Shown here one piece after another: positions 1-6,912 of a stretch of 32,758 nucleotides of DNA (its first letter is position 1; every line of letters begins with the position of its first letter). The notes beneath the pieces are model-generated. The model saw nothing but the letters and a program-made list of their open reading frames with translations, was not told where the DNA came from and made no database searches. Source of the DNA: Mangrovicoccus sp. HB161399 (GTDB taxonomy: Bacteria; Pseudomonadota; Alphaproteobacteria; Rhodobacterales; Rhodobacteraceae); NCBI RefSeq assembly GCF_013184745.1, contig NZ_JAATVU010000066.1, forward strand, positions 1-32,758, read 5' to 3'. The translations under genes were made by a program, and so were the position numbers.

Positions 1-215
1 CAACGGGCCGTTCCTTTGGCGAGGTCGAGTCCGTCAGGAGACTCCCTTCCGCCGATCGCCGCCACCCCAAATCAACCAGTGTCGTGTAGTCTGGGAAATC
101 CTGCAGGAACACGCCGAAAGCCTTTGATAGCAACGCCTTTCCGGCCCCGGGCTCGTCAGCGGCCCCGGTTGGCCGGTGCGAGCGGCACGCGGAGGACCAC
201 GCCCCCGGCACGGGC

Positions 216-259
216 CACGCGGAGCGCGCCTTGCGGCCACGCGGAGCGCGCCTTGCGGC
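216..259. repeat. Two perfect tandem copies of a 22-bp GC-rich unit
   Basis: Bases 216-237 and 238-259 are identical 22-mers starting CACGCGGAGCG and ending CTTGCGGC. A partial echo (GCACGCGGAGGACCACG) lies just upstream around 185-201. Two abutting copies without spacers are not a CRISPR. They look like a replication-slippage duplication in non-coding DNA. No function can be assigned. Confidence 0.85.
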
Positions 260-332
260 CACTCGCAGGCCGGACGCGGCCCGGCACGGGCGAACCGGGC
301 GAATCCCCGTCACGCAAATCCATCGAATTGGC

Positions 333-373
333 TATCCGGATTGACCAGATTTATCTAGATATCCGAATTCACC
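333..373. promoter_or_regulatory. Direct repeat, candidate operator of the TRAP operon
   Basis: TATCCGGATTGACC (333-346) and TATCCGAATTCACC (360-373) match at 12 of 14 positions and start 27 bp apart, so they lie on nearly the same face after two to three helical turns. A third partial copy (TCCGGATT) lies at about 385-392, inside the promoter spacer. Placement just upstream of and within the candidate promoter suits a regulator of solute uptake. The regulator is not identifiable from this window. Confidence 0.35.
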
Positions 374-375
374 CC

Positions 376-405
376 TTGACCCGTTCCGGATTTCGCTAAT
401 TCTAT
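376..405 (+). promoter_or_regulatory. Sigma70-like promoter candidate for the TRAP operon
   Basis: TTGACC (376-381) resembles a -35 box. TTCTAT (400-405) resembles a -10 box at 18-bp spacing, with an alternative TAATTC at 397-402. The local sequence is AT-richer than its surroundings and lies about 100 bp upstream of the first start codon, leaving a leader with two short hairpins. Placement is by eye. Confidence 0.4.
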
Positions 406-503
406 CGGCACGGGAACTGTCCGCGGCAGCTTGCCGCTGCAGGAGAACACCGAAAAAAGCCTAGCGAAAGAAGGACCGCCCCGAGCGGTCAAGGGAGGAA
501 AAA

Positions 504-1622
504 TTGTCGGACAAGATGAACCGCAGGAAATTCCTGCGTGCCACTGCGCTTGCCGGTGGCGCAGGCACGCTCGCCGCACCGGCCGTGCTGGCCCAGGCCC
601 CGATCGTGATGAAGATGCAGACCTCGTGGTCCGCCTCGAACATCTGGCAGGAATTCGCCCAGGACTATGCCGACCGCGTGGAGGCCATGTCGGGCGGCCG
701 GATCAAGATCGACCTCCTGCCCGCGGGCGCGGTGGTCGCAGCCTTCCAGGTGCTCGACGCCGTCAATGACGGGCTTCTCGACGCGGCGCATTCAGTGCCG
801 GTCTACTGGTACGGCAAGAACAAGGCCGCCTCGCTCTTCGGCACCGGCCCGGTCTTCGGCGGCTCGGCCACGACGATGCTCAGCTGGTTCTACGAGGGCG
901 GCGGCAAGGAATTCTACGACGAGCTGACCCAGGACATCATGGGGCTCGATGTCGACGGCTATCTCGGCTTCCCGATGTTCGCCCAGCCCTTCGGCTGGTT
1001 CAAGCAGGAGGTCAACACGGCCGCCGACCTGCAGGGCTTCAAGTACCGCACCGTCGGGCTTGCCGCCGACCTGATGCAGGAAATGGGCATGTCGGTGGCG
1101 CAGCTGCCCGGCGGCGAGATCGTCCCGGCGATGGAGCGCGGCGTGATCGACGCCTTCGAGTTCAACAACCCGAGCTCGGACAAGGATTTCGGCGCCCAGG
1201 ACGTGGCCAAGAACTACTACCTGTCCTCCTACCACCAGGCCTCCGAGAGCTTCGAGTTCCTGTTCTCCAAGATATTCATGGAGGATCTGGACGACGACCT
1301 GCGCGCGATCGTCAGATACGCGGTCGAATCCGCCTCCACGGCGAACACCGCCAAGGCGATGCGCCGCTACTCGGCCGACCTGCAATGGCTGCAAAACGAG
1401 GCCGGCGTCACCGTCCACCGGACCTCGAAGGAGATCCTCGACGCGCAGCTCGCCGCCTGGGACAAGCTCATCCCTCAGCTGGAGGAGGATCCCTTCATGA
1501 AGAAGGTCCTCGACAGCCAGCGCGCCTGGGTCGAGCAGGTCGCCTATTACGAGCTGATGAACGCGCCCGACTACGCGCTGGCCTTCGAGCATTACTTCCC
1601 GGGCAAGCTGAAGCTCGGCTGA
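504..1622 (+). CDS. dctP: TRAP transporter periplasmic substrate-binding protein (DctP/TakP class)
   Basis: This 372-aa extracytoplasmic solute receptor captures a small organic acid and hands it to the DctQM permease. The N-terminus has a twin-arginine signal (RRKFLR, residues 7-12), a hydrophobic stretch and an AQA-type cleavage site near residue 31, so export is probably by Tat. The mature protein fits the mannitol/chloroaromatic receptor class related to TakP. It has a TRAP-type core, GWFKQEVNTAADLQGFKYR around residues 165-185, whose final Arg corresponds to the conserved carboxylate-binding arginine of the family. The start is TTG at 504, 5 nt after AGGGAGG. The alternative ATG at 516 is too far from that site and would shorten the region before the RR motif. 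A monocarboxylate or keto acid is the likeliest substrate, but this is inferred from the class. Confidence 0.93.
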   Translation: MSDKMNRRKFLRATALAGGAGTLAAPAVLAQAPIVMKMQTSWSASNIWQEFAQDYADRVEAMSGGRIKIDLLPAGAVVAAFQVLDAVNDGLLDAAHSVPVYWYGKNKAASLFGTGPVFGGSATTMLSWFYEGGGKEFYDELTQDIMGLDVDGYLGFPMFAQPFGWFKQEVNTAADLQGFKYRTVGLAADLMQEMGMSVAQLPGGEIVPAMERGVIDAFEFNNPSSDKDFGAQDVAKNYYLSSYHQASESFEFLFSKIFMEDLDDDLRAIVRYAVESASTANTAKAMRRYSADLQWLQNEAGVTVHRTSKEILDAQLAAWDKLIPQLEEDPFMKKVLDSQRAWVEQVAYYELMNAPDYALAFEHYFPGKLKLG

Positions 1623-1631
1623 GCCCTGGAC

Positions 1632-1663
1632 GGCGCCCTCCCCCGATGCTCCGGGAGGGCGCC
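1632..1663 (+). terminator. Perfect 11-bp hairpin between dctP and dctQ (attenuator or 3' stabiliser)
   Basis: GGCGCCCTCCC (1632-1642) and GGGAGGGCGCC (1653-1663) are perfect inverted repeats with a 10-nt loop, followed by ACTTTCTTT. It lies 10 nt after the dctP stop and 21 nt before the dctQ start. In binding-protein transport operons such hairpins usually let the receptor be made in excess of the permease, by partial termination or by protecting the upstream mRNA. The weak T-run suggests partial rather than full termination. Confidence 0.75.
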
Positions 1664-1684
1664 ACTTTCTTTGCGGGAAATCCC

Positions 1685-2269
1685 ATGATCGGCTACATCC
1701 GTTTCGCCGACGCGCTCTCTGCGTGGTTCGGCAAGGCCTTCGCCTGGCTCATCCTGATGATGGCGTTCGGCACCGGCTACGAGGTCTTCGTCCGCTACGT
1801 CCTGAACAGCCCCACCGCCTGGGCGCTGGACGTCTCCTTCATCATGTACGGCGCGCTCTTCATGATGGCAGGCGCCTACACGCTGTCGCGCGGCGGCCAT
1901 GTGCGGGGGGATTTCCTCTACCGCCTGTGGAGCCCGCGCTGGCAGGCCCGCATCGACCTCGTGCTCTATGTCGTCTTCTTCTTCCCCGGCGTCCTGGCGC
2001 TGATCTTCGCGGGCTGGAAATACGCCGCGCGCAGCTGGCAATACGCCGAGGTTTCGGTCAACTCGCCCGCGGGCGTGCCGATCTACCAGTTCAAGACCGT
2101 GATCGTCGTCGCCGGCGTGCTGCTGTTCATCCAGGGCATCGCCCAGGTCATGCGCTGCATCATCGCCATCCGCACCAATGAATGGCTGGCGGCCGACGAA
2201 GACGTGCAGGAAACCGAGGACATCCTCATGGCAAGGGCCGCAGAGGCCGAGAAGGACGCCCATCCATGA
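1685..2269 (+). CDS. dctQ: TRAP transporter small permease subunit (DctQ class)
   Basis: This 194-aa inner-membrane protein has about four transmembrane segments (roughly residues 15-35, 45-70, 90-110 and 130-155), as in DctQ subunits, followed by a charged cytoplasmic tail. It pairs with DctM to form the Na+-coupled permease. The start at ATG 1685 gives the usual length for the family. An in-frame ATG at 1646 sits inside the intercistronic hairpin and is unlikely. The stop codon overlaps the next gene's start (ATGA), indicating translational coupling. Confidence 0.92.
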   Translation: MIGYIRFADALSAWFGKAFAWLILMMAFGTGYEVFVRYVLNSPTAWALDVSFIMYGALFMMAGAYTLSRGGHVRGDFLYRLWSPRWQARIDLVLYVVFFFPGVLALIFAGWKYAARSWQYAEVSVNSPAGVPIYQFKTVIVVAGVLLFIQGIAQVMRCIIAIRTNEWLAADEDVQETEDILMARAAEAEKDAHP

Positions 2270-3684
2270 CCGATCCCATGGTCGCGCTCAGCATGCTGGG
2301 CCTTTTCATCCTGATGGTCTTCCTCGGATTCCCGATCGCCTTCACGCTGATGGCGATGGGGCTGGGCTTCGGCTATTACGCCTATTTCGACGAGCGCCGG
2401 ATGTGGCGCGAGCACTTCCGCCTGCCCGAGGACTCGTCCTGGTGGGACCAGGCCAGCACATGGGTCGACGGCTGGCTGAACAACCGCGTCTTCGACCTCT
2501 TCATCAACCAGAGCTTCACGGTGATGTCGAACGAGGTGCTGACCGCCGTGCCGCTGTTCCTGTTCATGGGCTACATCGTCGAGCGCGCCAACATCGTCGA
2601 CCGGCTGTTCTCCACGCTGAACATCGCCTCGAAGAACGTGCCCGGCTCGATGGGGGTCGCGGCGCTGATCACCTGCGCGCTCTTCGCCACCGCAACCGGC
2701 ATCGTCGGCGCCGTGGTGACGCTGATGGGGCTGCTCGCCCTGCCCGCCATGCTGAAGGCGCGCTACGACAACTCCTTCGCCGCGGGCATCATCTGCGCGG
2801 GCGGCACGCTGGGCATCCTGATCCCGCCTTCGATCATGCTGATCGTCTATGCGGCGGCTTCCAACGTCTCGATCGTCCGCCTCTATTCCGGCGCGCTGCT
2901 GCCGGGGCTGACGCTGGTCGGGCTCTACCTCGTCTACGTGATGGGCCGCGCGATGCTGCAGCCCTCGGTGGCGCCGCGGCCGAGCGCGGAGGACATTCCT
3001 GACGTGCCCCGGCTCGAGCTGCTGCGGATGGTCGCCACCAGCTTCCTTCCGCTGGCGGCACTGATCCTGGCGGTGCTGGGCTCGATCCTCTTCGGCCTGG
3101 CCACGCCCACCGAAGCGGCCTCGATCGGCGCGCTCGGCGGCATCCTGCTGGCCTTCCTCTACCGCTCGATGACCTGGGGGCGGCTGCGCGAGAGCGTCTA
3201 CCTGACCGCGCGGACCACCGCGATGGTCTGCTGGCTCTTCATCGGCAGCTACATCTTCTCCTCGGTGTTCAGCTATCTCGGCGGCGAGCAGGTGATCTCG
3301 GAATTCGTCAAGGGACTCGACATGTCCCCGGTGATGTTCCTGATCATGGCGCAGCTGATCATCTTCCTGCTGGGCTGGCCGCTGGAATGGTCGGAGATCA
3401 TCATCATCTTCGTGCCGATCTTCCTGCCGCTCCTGCCGCATTTCGGGATCGATCCACTGTTCTTCGGCGTCCTCGTCGCGCTGAACCTGCAGACTTCGTT
3501 CCTGACGCCGCCGATGGCGATGTCGGCCTACTACCTCAAGGGCATCGCGCCCCCCGAGGTGCGGCTGACGCAGATCTTCGCGGGCTGCATGCCCTTCCTG
3601 TTCTGCGTGATCCTCGCGATGGTGCTGATGTACCTGGCGCCGGGCATCGTCTTCTACCTGCCGGACATGATCTATGGCAGCTGA
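2266..3684 (+). CDS. dctM: TRAP transporter large permease subunit (DctM class)
   Basis: This 472-aa protein has about 12 to 13 hydrophobic segments. It carries conserved DctM stretches such as FLFMGYIVERA and GGTLGILIPPSIMLIVY, the latter being the conserved pore hairpin. It forms the substrate and Na+ translocation path together with DctQ. Loop residues about 40-75 are polar (many W, R and D), as in the mannitol/chloroaromatic (FcbT3-like) branch, which agrees with the receptor's class. The start overlaps the dctQ stop by 4 bp. An 8-bp GC hairpin follows at 3695-3716. Confidence 0.94.
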   Translation: MTDPMVALSMLGLFILMVFLGFPIAFTLMAMGLGFGYYAYFDERRMWREHFRLPEDSSWWDQASTWVDGWLNNRVFDLFINQSFTVMSNEVLTAVPLFLFMGYIVERANIVDRLFSTLNIASKNVPGSMGVAALITCALFATATGIVGAVVTLMGLLALPAMLKARYDNSFAAGIICAGGTLGILIPPSIMLIVYAAASNVSIVRLYSGALLPGLTLVGLYLVYVMGRAMLQPSVAPRPSAEDIPDVPRLELLRMVATSFLPLAALILAVLGSILFGLATPTEAASIGALGGILLAFLYRSMTWGRLRESVYLTARTTAMVCWLFIGSYIFSSVFSYLGGEQVISEFVKGLDMSPVMFLIMAQLIIFLLGWPLEWSEIIIIFVPIFLPLLPHFGIDPLFFGVLVALNLQTSFLTPPMAMSAYYLKGIAPPEVRLTQIFAGCMPFLFCVILAMVLMYLAPGIVFYLPDMIYGS

Positions 3685-3741
3685 TCCCACCCCTCCCGGC
3701 GCTCTCCGGCGCCGGGCCGACAGCCGGAGGAGAAAGACCGG

Positions 3742-3900
3742 ATGAACAAGATCATGGCGCTGATCGCCTTCGCGACCCTGGCGGCCTTCCTGGGCATCCT
3801 GGTCTGGCACGTGCCGCATTGGGACCTGATCGCGGTGACCGCGGCGGTGGTCCTGCTGGCGGCGCGCGATTTCCTGACTAGCGCAAGGGACGGGCGCTGA
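3742..3900 (+). CDS. Small two-helix membrane protein at the end of the TRAP operon
   Basis: A 52-aa reading frame begins MNKIMALIAFATLAAFLG and ends ARDFLTSARDGR. It has a strong ribosome binding site (CGGAGGAG, about 10 nt upstream of ATG 3742) and good GC3 codon bias. Two hydrophobic segments (about residues 4-22 and 28-43) are separated by a short HVPHWD turn, and the C-terminus is charged. It follows dctM by 57 nt on the same strand, so it is probably co-transcribed. I recall small membrane proteins at this position in other alphaproteobacterial TRAP operons. A role as a permease accessory is inference. Its last 23 nt overlap the convergent diguanylate cyclase gene. Confidence 0.72.
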   Translation: MNKIMALIAFATLAAFLGILVWHVPHWDLIAVTAAVVLLAARDFLTSARDGR

Positions 3901-4960
3901 GGGCATCCCCCCCGCCCGCTGCCGCGGGCGGCGACGGCCGCGCCATCAGCCGCGCGGCCTTCCGGTCCGGGTCCTCGCCGGACGGTTCCACCCCAGGCAC
4001 ATAGGCGACGACCCGCGACCGACCCCCGCGCTTGGCCGCGTAGAGCGCGGAATCGACATCGGCGAGCATCTGCGCGGGCTCCCAGCCGTTGAACTGGCCG
4101 GTGGAGCAGACGCCGATGCTGGCCGAGATCAGGCAGTGCCCATCGGGCACCGGAATCGGCGTTTCCAGCGCGGCGATCATTTCCACGGCGCGGCGGCGCA
4201 CCGCGTCCAGATCGGTCTCGTCCTTCAGGACGATCAGGAATTCGTCCCCGCCGGTGCGCACCAGCGTGTCGCCCTCCGACGTGCGGTCCAGCATCAGTCG
4301 CGCGACATGCTGCAGGACCACGTCGCCCGCGCCGTGCCCCATCGTGTCGTTGACCCGCTTGAAATAGTCGAGATCGATCCCGACCAGCGTGAAGGACACG
4401 CCCTGCCGGCGGTGGCGCGCCAGCACCAGGTCAAGCGCCCGGCGGTTCTTCAGCCCGGTCAGCGTGTCGGTATAGGCTTGTTCCTCGGCCGCGATCCGCG
4501 CCGCCTGCAGCCGCAGGTTCAGCTCGTAGGAGGCATCCATCGCCGCCGATTTCGCCTCCACCAGATAGAGCATGTCCATGGTGGGATCGGTGGTGGCGAA
4601 ATCGCTGGCATGCAGCGCGTAATGCCGGATCGCATCGAACACATATAAGCCGAAGGACAGGTTCAGGAGCAGCCCGCCATCCGCAGCGGCCGTCACCTCG
4701 CCGCGCAGCTGCGTCTGCGGGTCGTCGCGGAAGTAGAGCCGCAGCGGCGTCCCCGCCGCCAGGCGCAGCGCCTCCATCGACGCGACCTCGCGCGGGCGCT
4801 TGAAGCGGAACAGCTCGAACAGCCGCGCGCTGCGGAAATAGCCGTCGGGCCGGGTCTTGGCCAGGGTCGGGCCGACATGCACGATATTGCCCGCGGCATC
4901 CGCCTGCAGGTTCATCGGCATCAGCACATCCAGCGCGTGACAGTCCAGACGGATCTCCAT
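3878..4960 (-). CDS. HNOBA-domain diguanylate cyclase
   Basis: This 360-aa protein makes c-di-GMP from two GTP. Residues about 7-115 resemble the heme-NO-binding-associated (HNOBA) domain, with a LMPMNLQAD...IVHVGPTLAKTRPDG pattern and a following FxFKRP. A helical linker (about 130-162) leads to a complete GGDEF domain (about 163-320) with DTLTGLKNRRA, DLDYFKRVND and GGDEF at 237-241. The product-inhibition I-site, RxxD five residues before the motif, reads SEGD (228-231), so feedback inhibition is probably lost. The start at ATG 4960 is 8 nt after the stop of the H-NOX-like gene. The two form an operon, and their domains are normally found together in NO-signalling proteins. The C-terminal 40 residues are low-complexity. 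Confidence 0.88.
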   Translation of the reverse strand: MEIRLDCHALDVLMPMNLQADAAGNIVHVGPTLAKTRPDGYFRSARLFELFRFKRPREVASMEALRLAAGTPLRLYFRDDPQTQLRGEVTAAADGGLLLNLSFGLYVFDAIRHYALHASDFATTDPTMDMLYLVEAKSAAMDASYELNLRLQAARIAAEEQAYTDTLTGLKNRRALDLVLARHRRQGVSFTLVGIDLDYFKRVNDTMGHGAGDVVLQHVARLMLDRTSEGDTLVRTGGDEFLIVLKDETDLDAVRRRAVEMIAALETPIPVPDGHCLISASIGVCSTGQFNGWEPAQMLADVDSALYAAKRGGRSRVVAYVPGVEPSGEDPDRKAARLMARPSPPAAAGGGDALSARPLR

Positions 4961-4968
4961 CGCGCGCC

Positions 4969-5553
4969 CTAGCTTCCCGCGGCCAGCTCGAAGCTGCGCC
5001 CGGAGGCGAAGCCATTGTCGATCAGCCGGATGCAGACATGGGCGAGCCCGGCGCTCGGCGGCAGGCATTCCAGCAGCACCAGCGAGCCGTAATCGTCGGC
5101 CATGGTCCGCATCAGCCCGACCAGGACATGTTCGAAGCCCGGCAGGTGCCATTCGCAGTCCAGCCTGTAGGACGCCTCGTCGATCGGCAGAAGTTCCAGC
5201 CGCGGCAGGTCGAGCTGCGGCACCGCCAGCCGCGCGCGGTCGGGCATCTCGTCGAGCGAATGCAGGAAATCGACGAAGGTCGCGCCGCCGAAGCGCAGCA
5301 GCCGCCGCACGGGCTCCAGGTTGGGATGGGACACCAGGTAGGTCCCCAGATCCTCGAGGACGCAATCCGCGGACTTGCCGAGATAGGCGGCGGCAGCAGC
5401 CAGCACGTCGCCGGTCAGCGCGTCGTCGTAGAGCAGCATCGCCTCGAACCCGGCCGGATCGACATCGGCGGCCTGCGCCACCTCGGTCCAGGCCCCGGCA
5501 CCGTAGGTGTCGCGGAGGAAGCACTGCAGCGATTTGTTGATGAGCCCGTGCAC
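4969..5553 (-). CDS. H-NOX-fold (HNOB) sensor protein lacking the proximal heme histidine
   Basis: This 194-aa protein has normal H-NOX length and the family start MHGLIN (GTG codon). H-NOX proteins bind heme through a histidine in a MDEVH-like motif and hold the propionates with YxSxR. An ungapped alignment by eye to the Thermoanaerobacter H-NOX (FAGRRLVNFL...DEVH) places FGGATFVDFLHSLDEMP on it exactly. Pro104 then falls where the proximal His should be, and YxSxR reads Y129-R-L-D-C133. Only His98, six positions earlier, is nearby. The fold is probably kept but canonical heme ligation is not. It precedes the HNOBA-GGDEF gene by 8 nt, so it probably modulates that cyclase, either with no heme or with another ligand. 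Confidence 0.85.
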   Translation of the reverse strand: MHGLINKSLQCFLRDTYGAGAWTEVAQAADVDPAGFEAMLLYDDALTGDVLAAAAAYLGKSADCVLEDLGTYLVSHPNLEPVRRLLRFGGATFVDFLHSLDEMPDRARLAVPQLDLPRLELLPIDEASYRLDCEWHLPGFEHVLVGLMRTMADDYGSLVLLECLPPSAGLAHVCIRLIDNGFASGRSFELAAGS

Positions 5554-5687
5554 CCGCCGGCCGTCCTGTCTCGGTTTCTCTGCAGGAGCCTAGGAGCCGG
5601 TCGGTTAACACGCCGCTAAATGCCGGGGGGCCGGCGCCGGTACCGGCCGGCCAAACCCCTAAGAGTAGATGCAAATTTGAGGCTTTC

Positions 5688-5707
5688 CGCCGGGCTCCGG
5701 CCCGGCG
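5688..5707 (-). terminator. 8-bp GC hairpin after the HAD phosphatase gene
   Basis: CGCCGGGC (5688-5695) and GCCCGGCG (5700-5707) pair perfectly around a 4-nt loop, 6 nt beyond the stop of the minus-strand HAD gene. There is no U-tract on the minus strand. It could be a weak terminator or a 3'-end stabiliser separating this gene from the H-NOX operon. Confidence 0.4.
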
Positions 5708-5713
5708 TCCCCG

Positions 5714-6427
5714 TCACGCGGCGTCGGTGCGGGCCTCTTCCGCCGCGTCGAGCCAGGCAGGCAAAGCCGAAATGTCCGGCAGCACCACGGAGGCCAGCGG
5801 CGCCAGCTGCTGTCGTGACGCCATTCCGGTCAGCACGCCCACGCGGTGGCAGCCCGCTGCCCGCGCCGCGATCAGGTCGTGCGGGGAATCGCCGACCATC
5901 ACCGTCTCGGACGGATCGGCGCCGGTCATTTCCATGAAGGCCTGCAGCTGCCCCGGTCCCGGCTTCTGGCCGAAACCGCAGTCGCTGCCGATGATGTGAT
6001 CGAAGCAATGCGCCACGCCTGAGGCGCGCAGATGCGCCATCGCCGGCGCGCGCGCATCGTTGGTGATCACGCCCAGGGCCAGCCCGCGCTCGCGCAGCCC
6101 GCCGAGCAGCGGCAAGAGCGGCGCGGCCTCATGCTGCGGCGCAGCTGCCGCCATCACGTTCATCCGCGATACCAGTCCGGCCGCGGATACGCCCGGCACA
6201 TACGGCAGAAGCTGCCGGACGATGTCGCCCGGCGTCCCGCCGATGAGAACGCTGTCTTCCTCGAAGCGCCGGTCCTGCAGATCGAAGCCCACCGATGCCG
6301 CCATCTGCGCAGCTTTGGCATGGTCGCCCGAACTCAGTTCCAGAAGAAAGGATGCGGCCCAGCCGCCCCAAGTTGCCCGAAAGTCAAACAGCGTCCCGTC
6401 CTTGTCGAAAAGGACTGTCTTGATCAT
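5714..6427 (-). CDS. HAD-superfamily phosphatase (phosphoglycolate phosphatase-like)
   Basis: This 237-aa hydrolase has all four HAD motifs. Motif I is FDKDGTLFDF (nucleophile Asp8, acid/base Asp10), motif II is the Thr in GVITND, motif III is the Lys in GFGQKPGP, and motif IV is VGDSPHDLIAA. Helical cap residues lie between motifs I and II, as in the Gph-type subclass. The likely role is dephosphorylation of a small phosphorylated metabolite such as 2-phosphoglycolate, but the substrate cannot be read from sequence. The start at ATG 6427 follows GGGAGGAG by 6 nt. An upstream in-frame start would place 14 residues before the usual N-terminus and is rejected. Confidence 0.85.
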   Translation of the reverse strand: MIKTVLFDKDGTLFDFRATWGGWAASFLLELSSGDHAKAAQMAASVGFDLQDRRFEEDSVLIGGTPGDIVRQLLPYVPGVSAAGLVSRMNVMAAAAPQHEAAPLLPLLGGLRERGLALGVITNDARAPAMAHLRASGVAHCFDHIIGSDCGFGQKPGPGQLQAFMEMTGADPSETVMVGDSPHDLIAARAAGCHRVGVLTGMASRQQLAPLASVVLPDISALPAWLDAAEEARTDAA

Positions 6428-6521
6428 TAGCGCTCCTCCCAGTGGCCGCACTATGCCACGGAACGCCACCGCCAGACAAGAAAGCCCTTATCCCTTCCGA
6501 AACCGCGGTTCGGCGGAAGGT

Positions 6522-6800
6522 TCATGTCCAGTTCGGAACCATTCCGCCGGGCAGGCATTGCCGCGCACGGCCGAAATCCAGCGGGTCCCGCCCGGCATGC
6601 TCCGCCGCCGACAGCACCCAGGAATCGTCCATCAGAACGAAATCCAGCACCGCCGCCAGGATCTCGAGGTCCCCCAGACCGGCCCGGAGCCCGTCGGCCG
6701 ACAGGCCCGAAGCGTTAAGGAACACCGGCAGCATGTCATCCGCCGAGCCCAGCCAGGAAAGGGCGCCCAACGCCACGGCAGAAGCGTTTTCAAGGTCCAT
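6522..6800 (-). CDS. DUF3572 family protein
   Basis: A 92-aa, mostly helical soluble protein. It resembles DUF3572, a family of about 90 aa restricted to alphaproteobacteria, with ALGALSWLGSADDMLPVFLNASGLS and AAVLDFVLMDDSWVL matching its conserved core. Function is unknown. ATG 6800 was chosen because CGGAGG lies 8 nt upstream and this gives the family length. A longer form starting at 6896 would nearly abut the divergent PleD-like gene and lacks support. DUF3572 genes are often near divK/pleD in alphaproteobacteria, as here, which suggests a link to that signalling pathway but does not prove one. Confidence 0.8.
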   Translation of the reverse strand: MDLENASAVALGALSWLGSADDMLPVFLNASGLSADGLRAGLGDLEILAAVLDFVLMDDSWVLSAAEHAGRDPLDFGRARQCLPGGMVPNWT

Positions 6801-6912
6801 GGCAGCAGCCTCCGGTCTGAGCCTTCGCAATTCGACTAAAATGCTCAAGGCTTCCTTAACTTCTTCCGTGGGAATGTGAAGCTGCACAACCTTCATATGT
6901 GGAGATCCCCGG

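Larger units (their letters stand above)
1..503. other. Non-coding leader upstream of the TRAP operon
   Basis: No credible gene is visible. Open frames here lack family resemblance, a ribosome binding site and the codon bias of the real genes. The segment holds a tandem repeat, a direct repeat, a promoter candidate and two small hairpins. One hairpin has GCGGCA/TGCCGC arms at 423-437. The other has GACCGC/GCGGTC arms at 474-490, immediately before the ribosome binding site of the first gene. Bases 1-200 contain nothing I recognise. The gene to the left lies outside the window. Confidence 0.6.

Noticed and set aside
216-259. Possible CRISPR array
   Set aside because: Two abutting copies with no spacers and no cas genes.
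16-399. 127-codon frame in the leader
   Set aside because: Arg/Pro-rich translation across the tandem repeat and promoter, no family likeness, no ribosome binding site.
2083-3906. 607-codon minus-strand frame opposite dctM
   Set aside because: Highly charged, low-complexity translation opposite a clear 12-helix permease.
6801-6896. N-terminal extension of the DUF3572 gene from ATG 6896
   Set aside because: ATG 6800 has CGGAGG at proper spacing and gives family length; the extension would fill the divergent promoter region.
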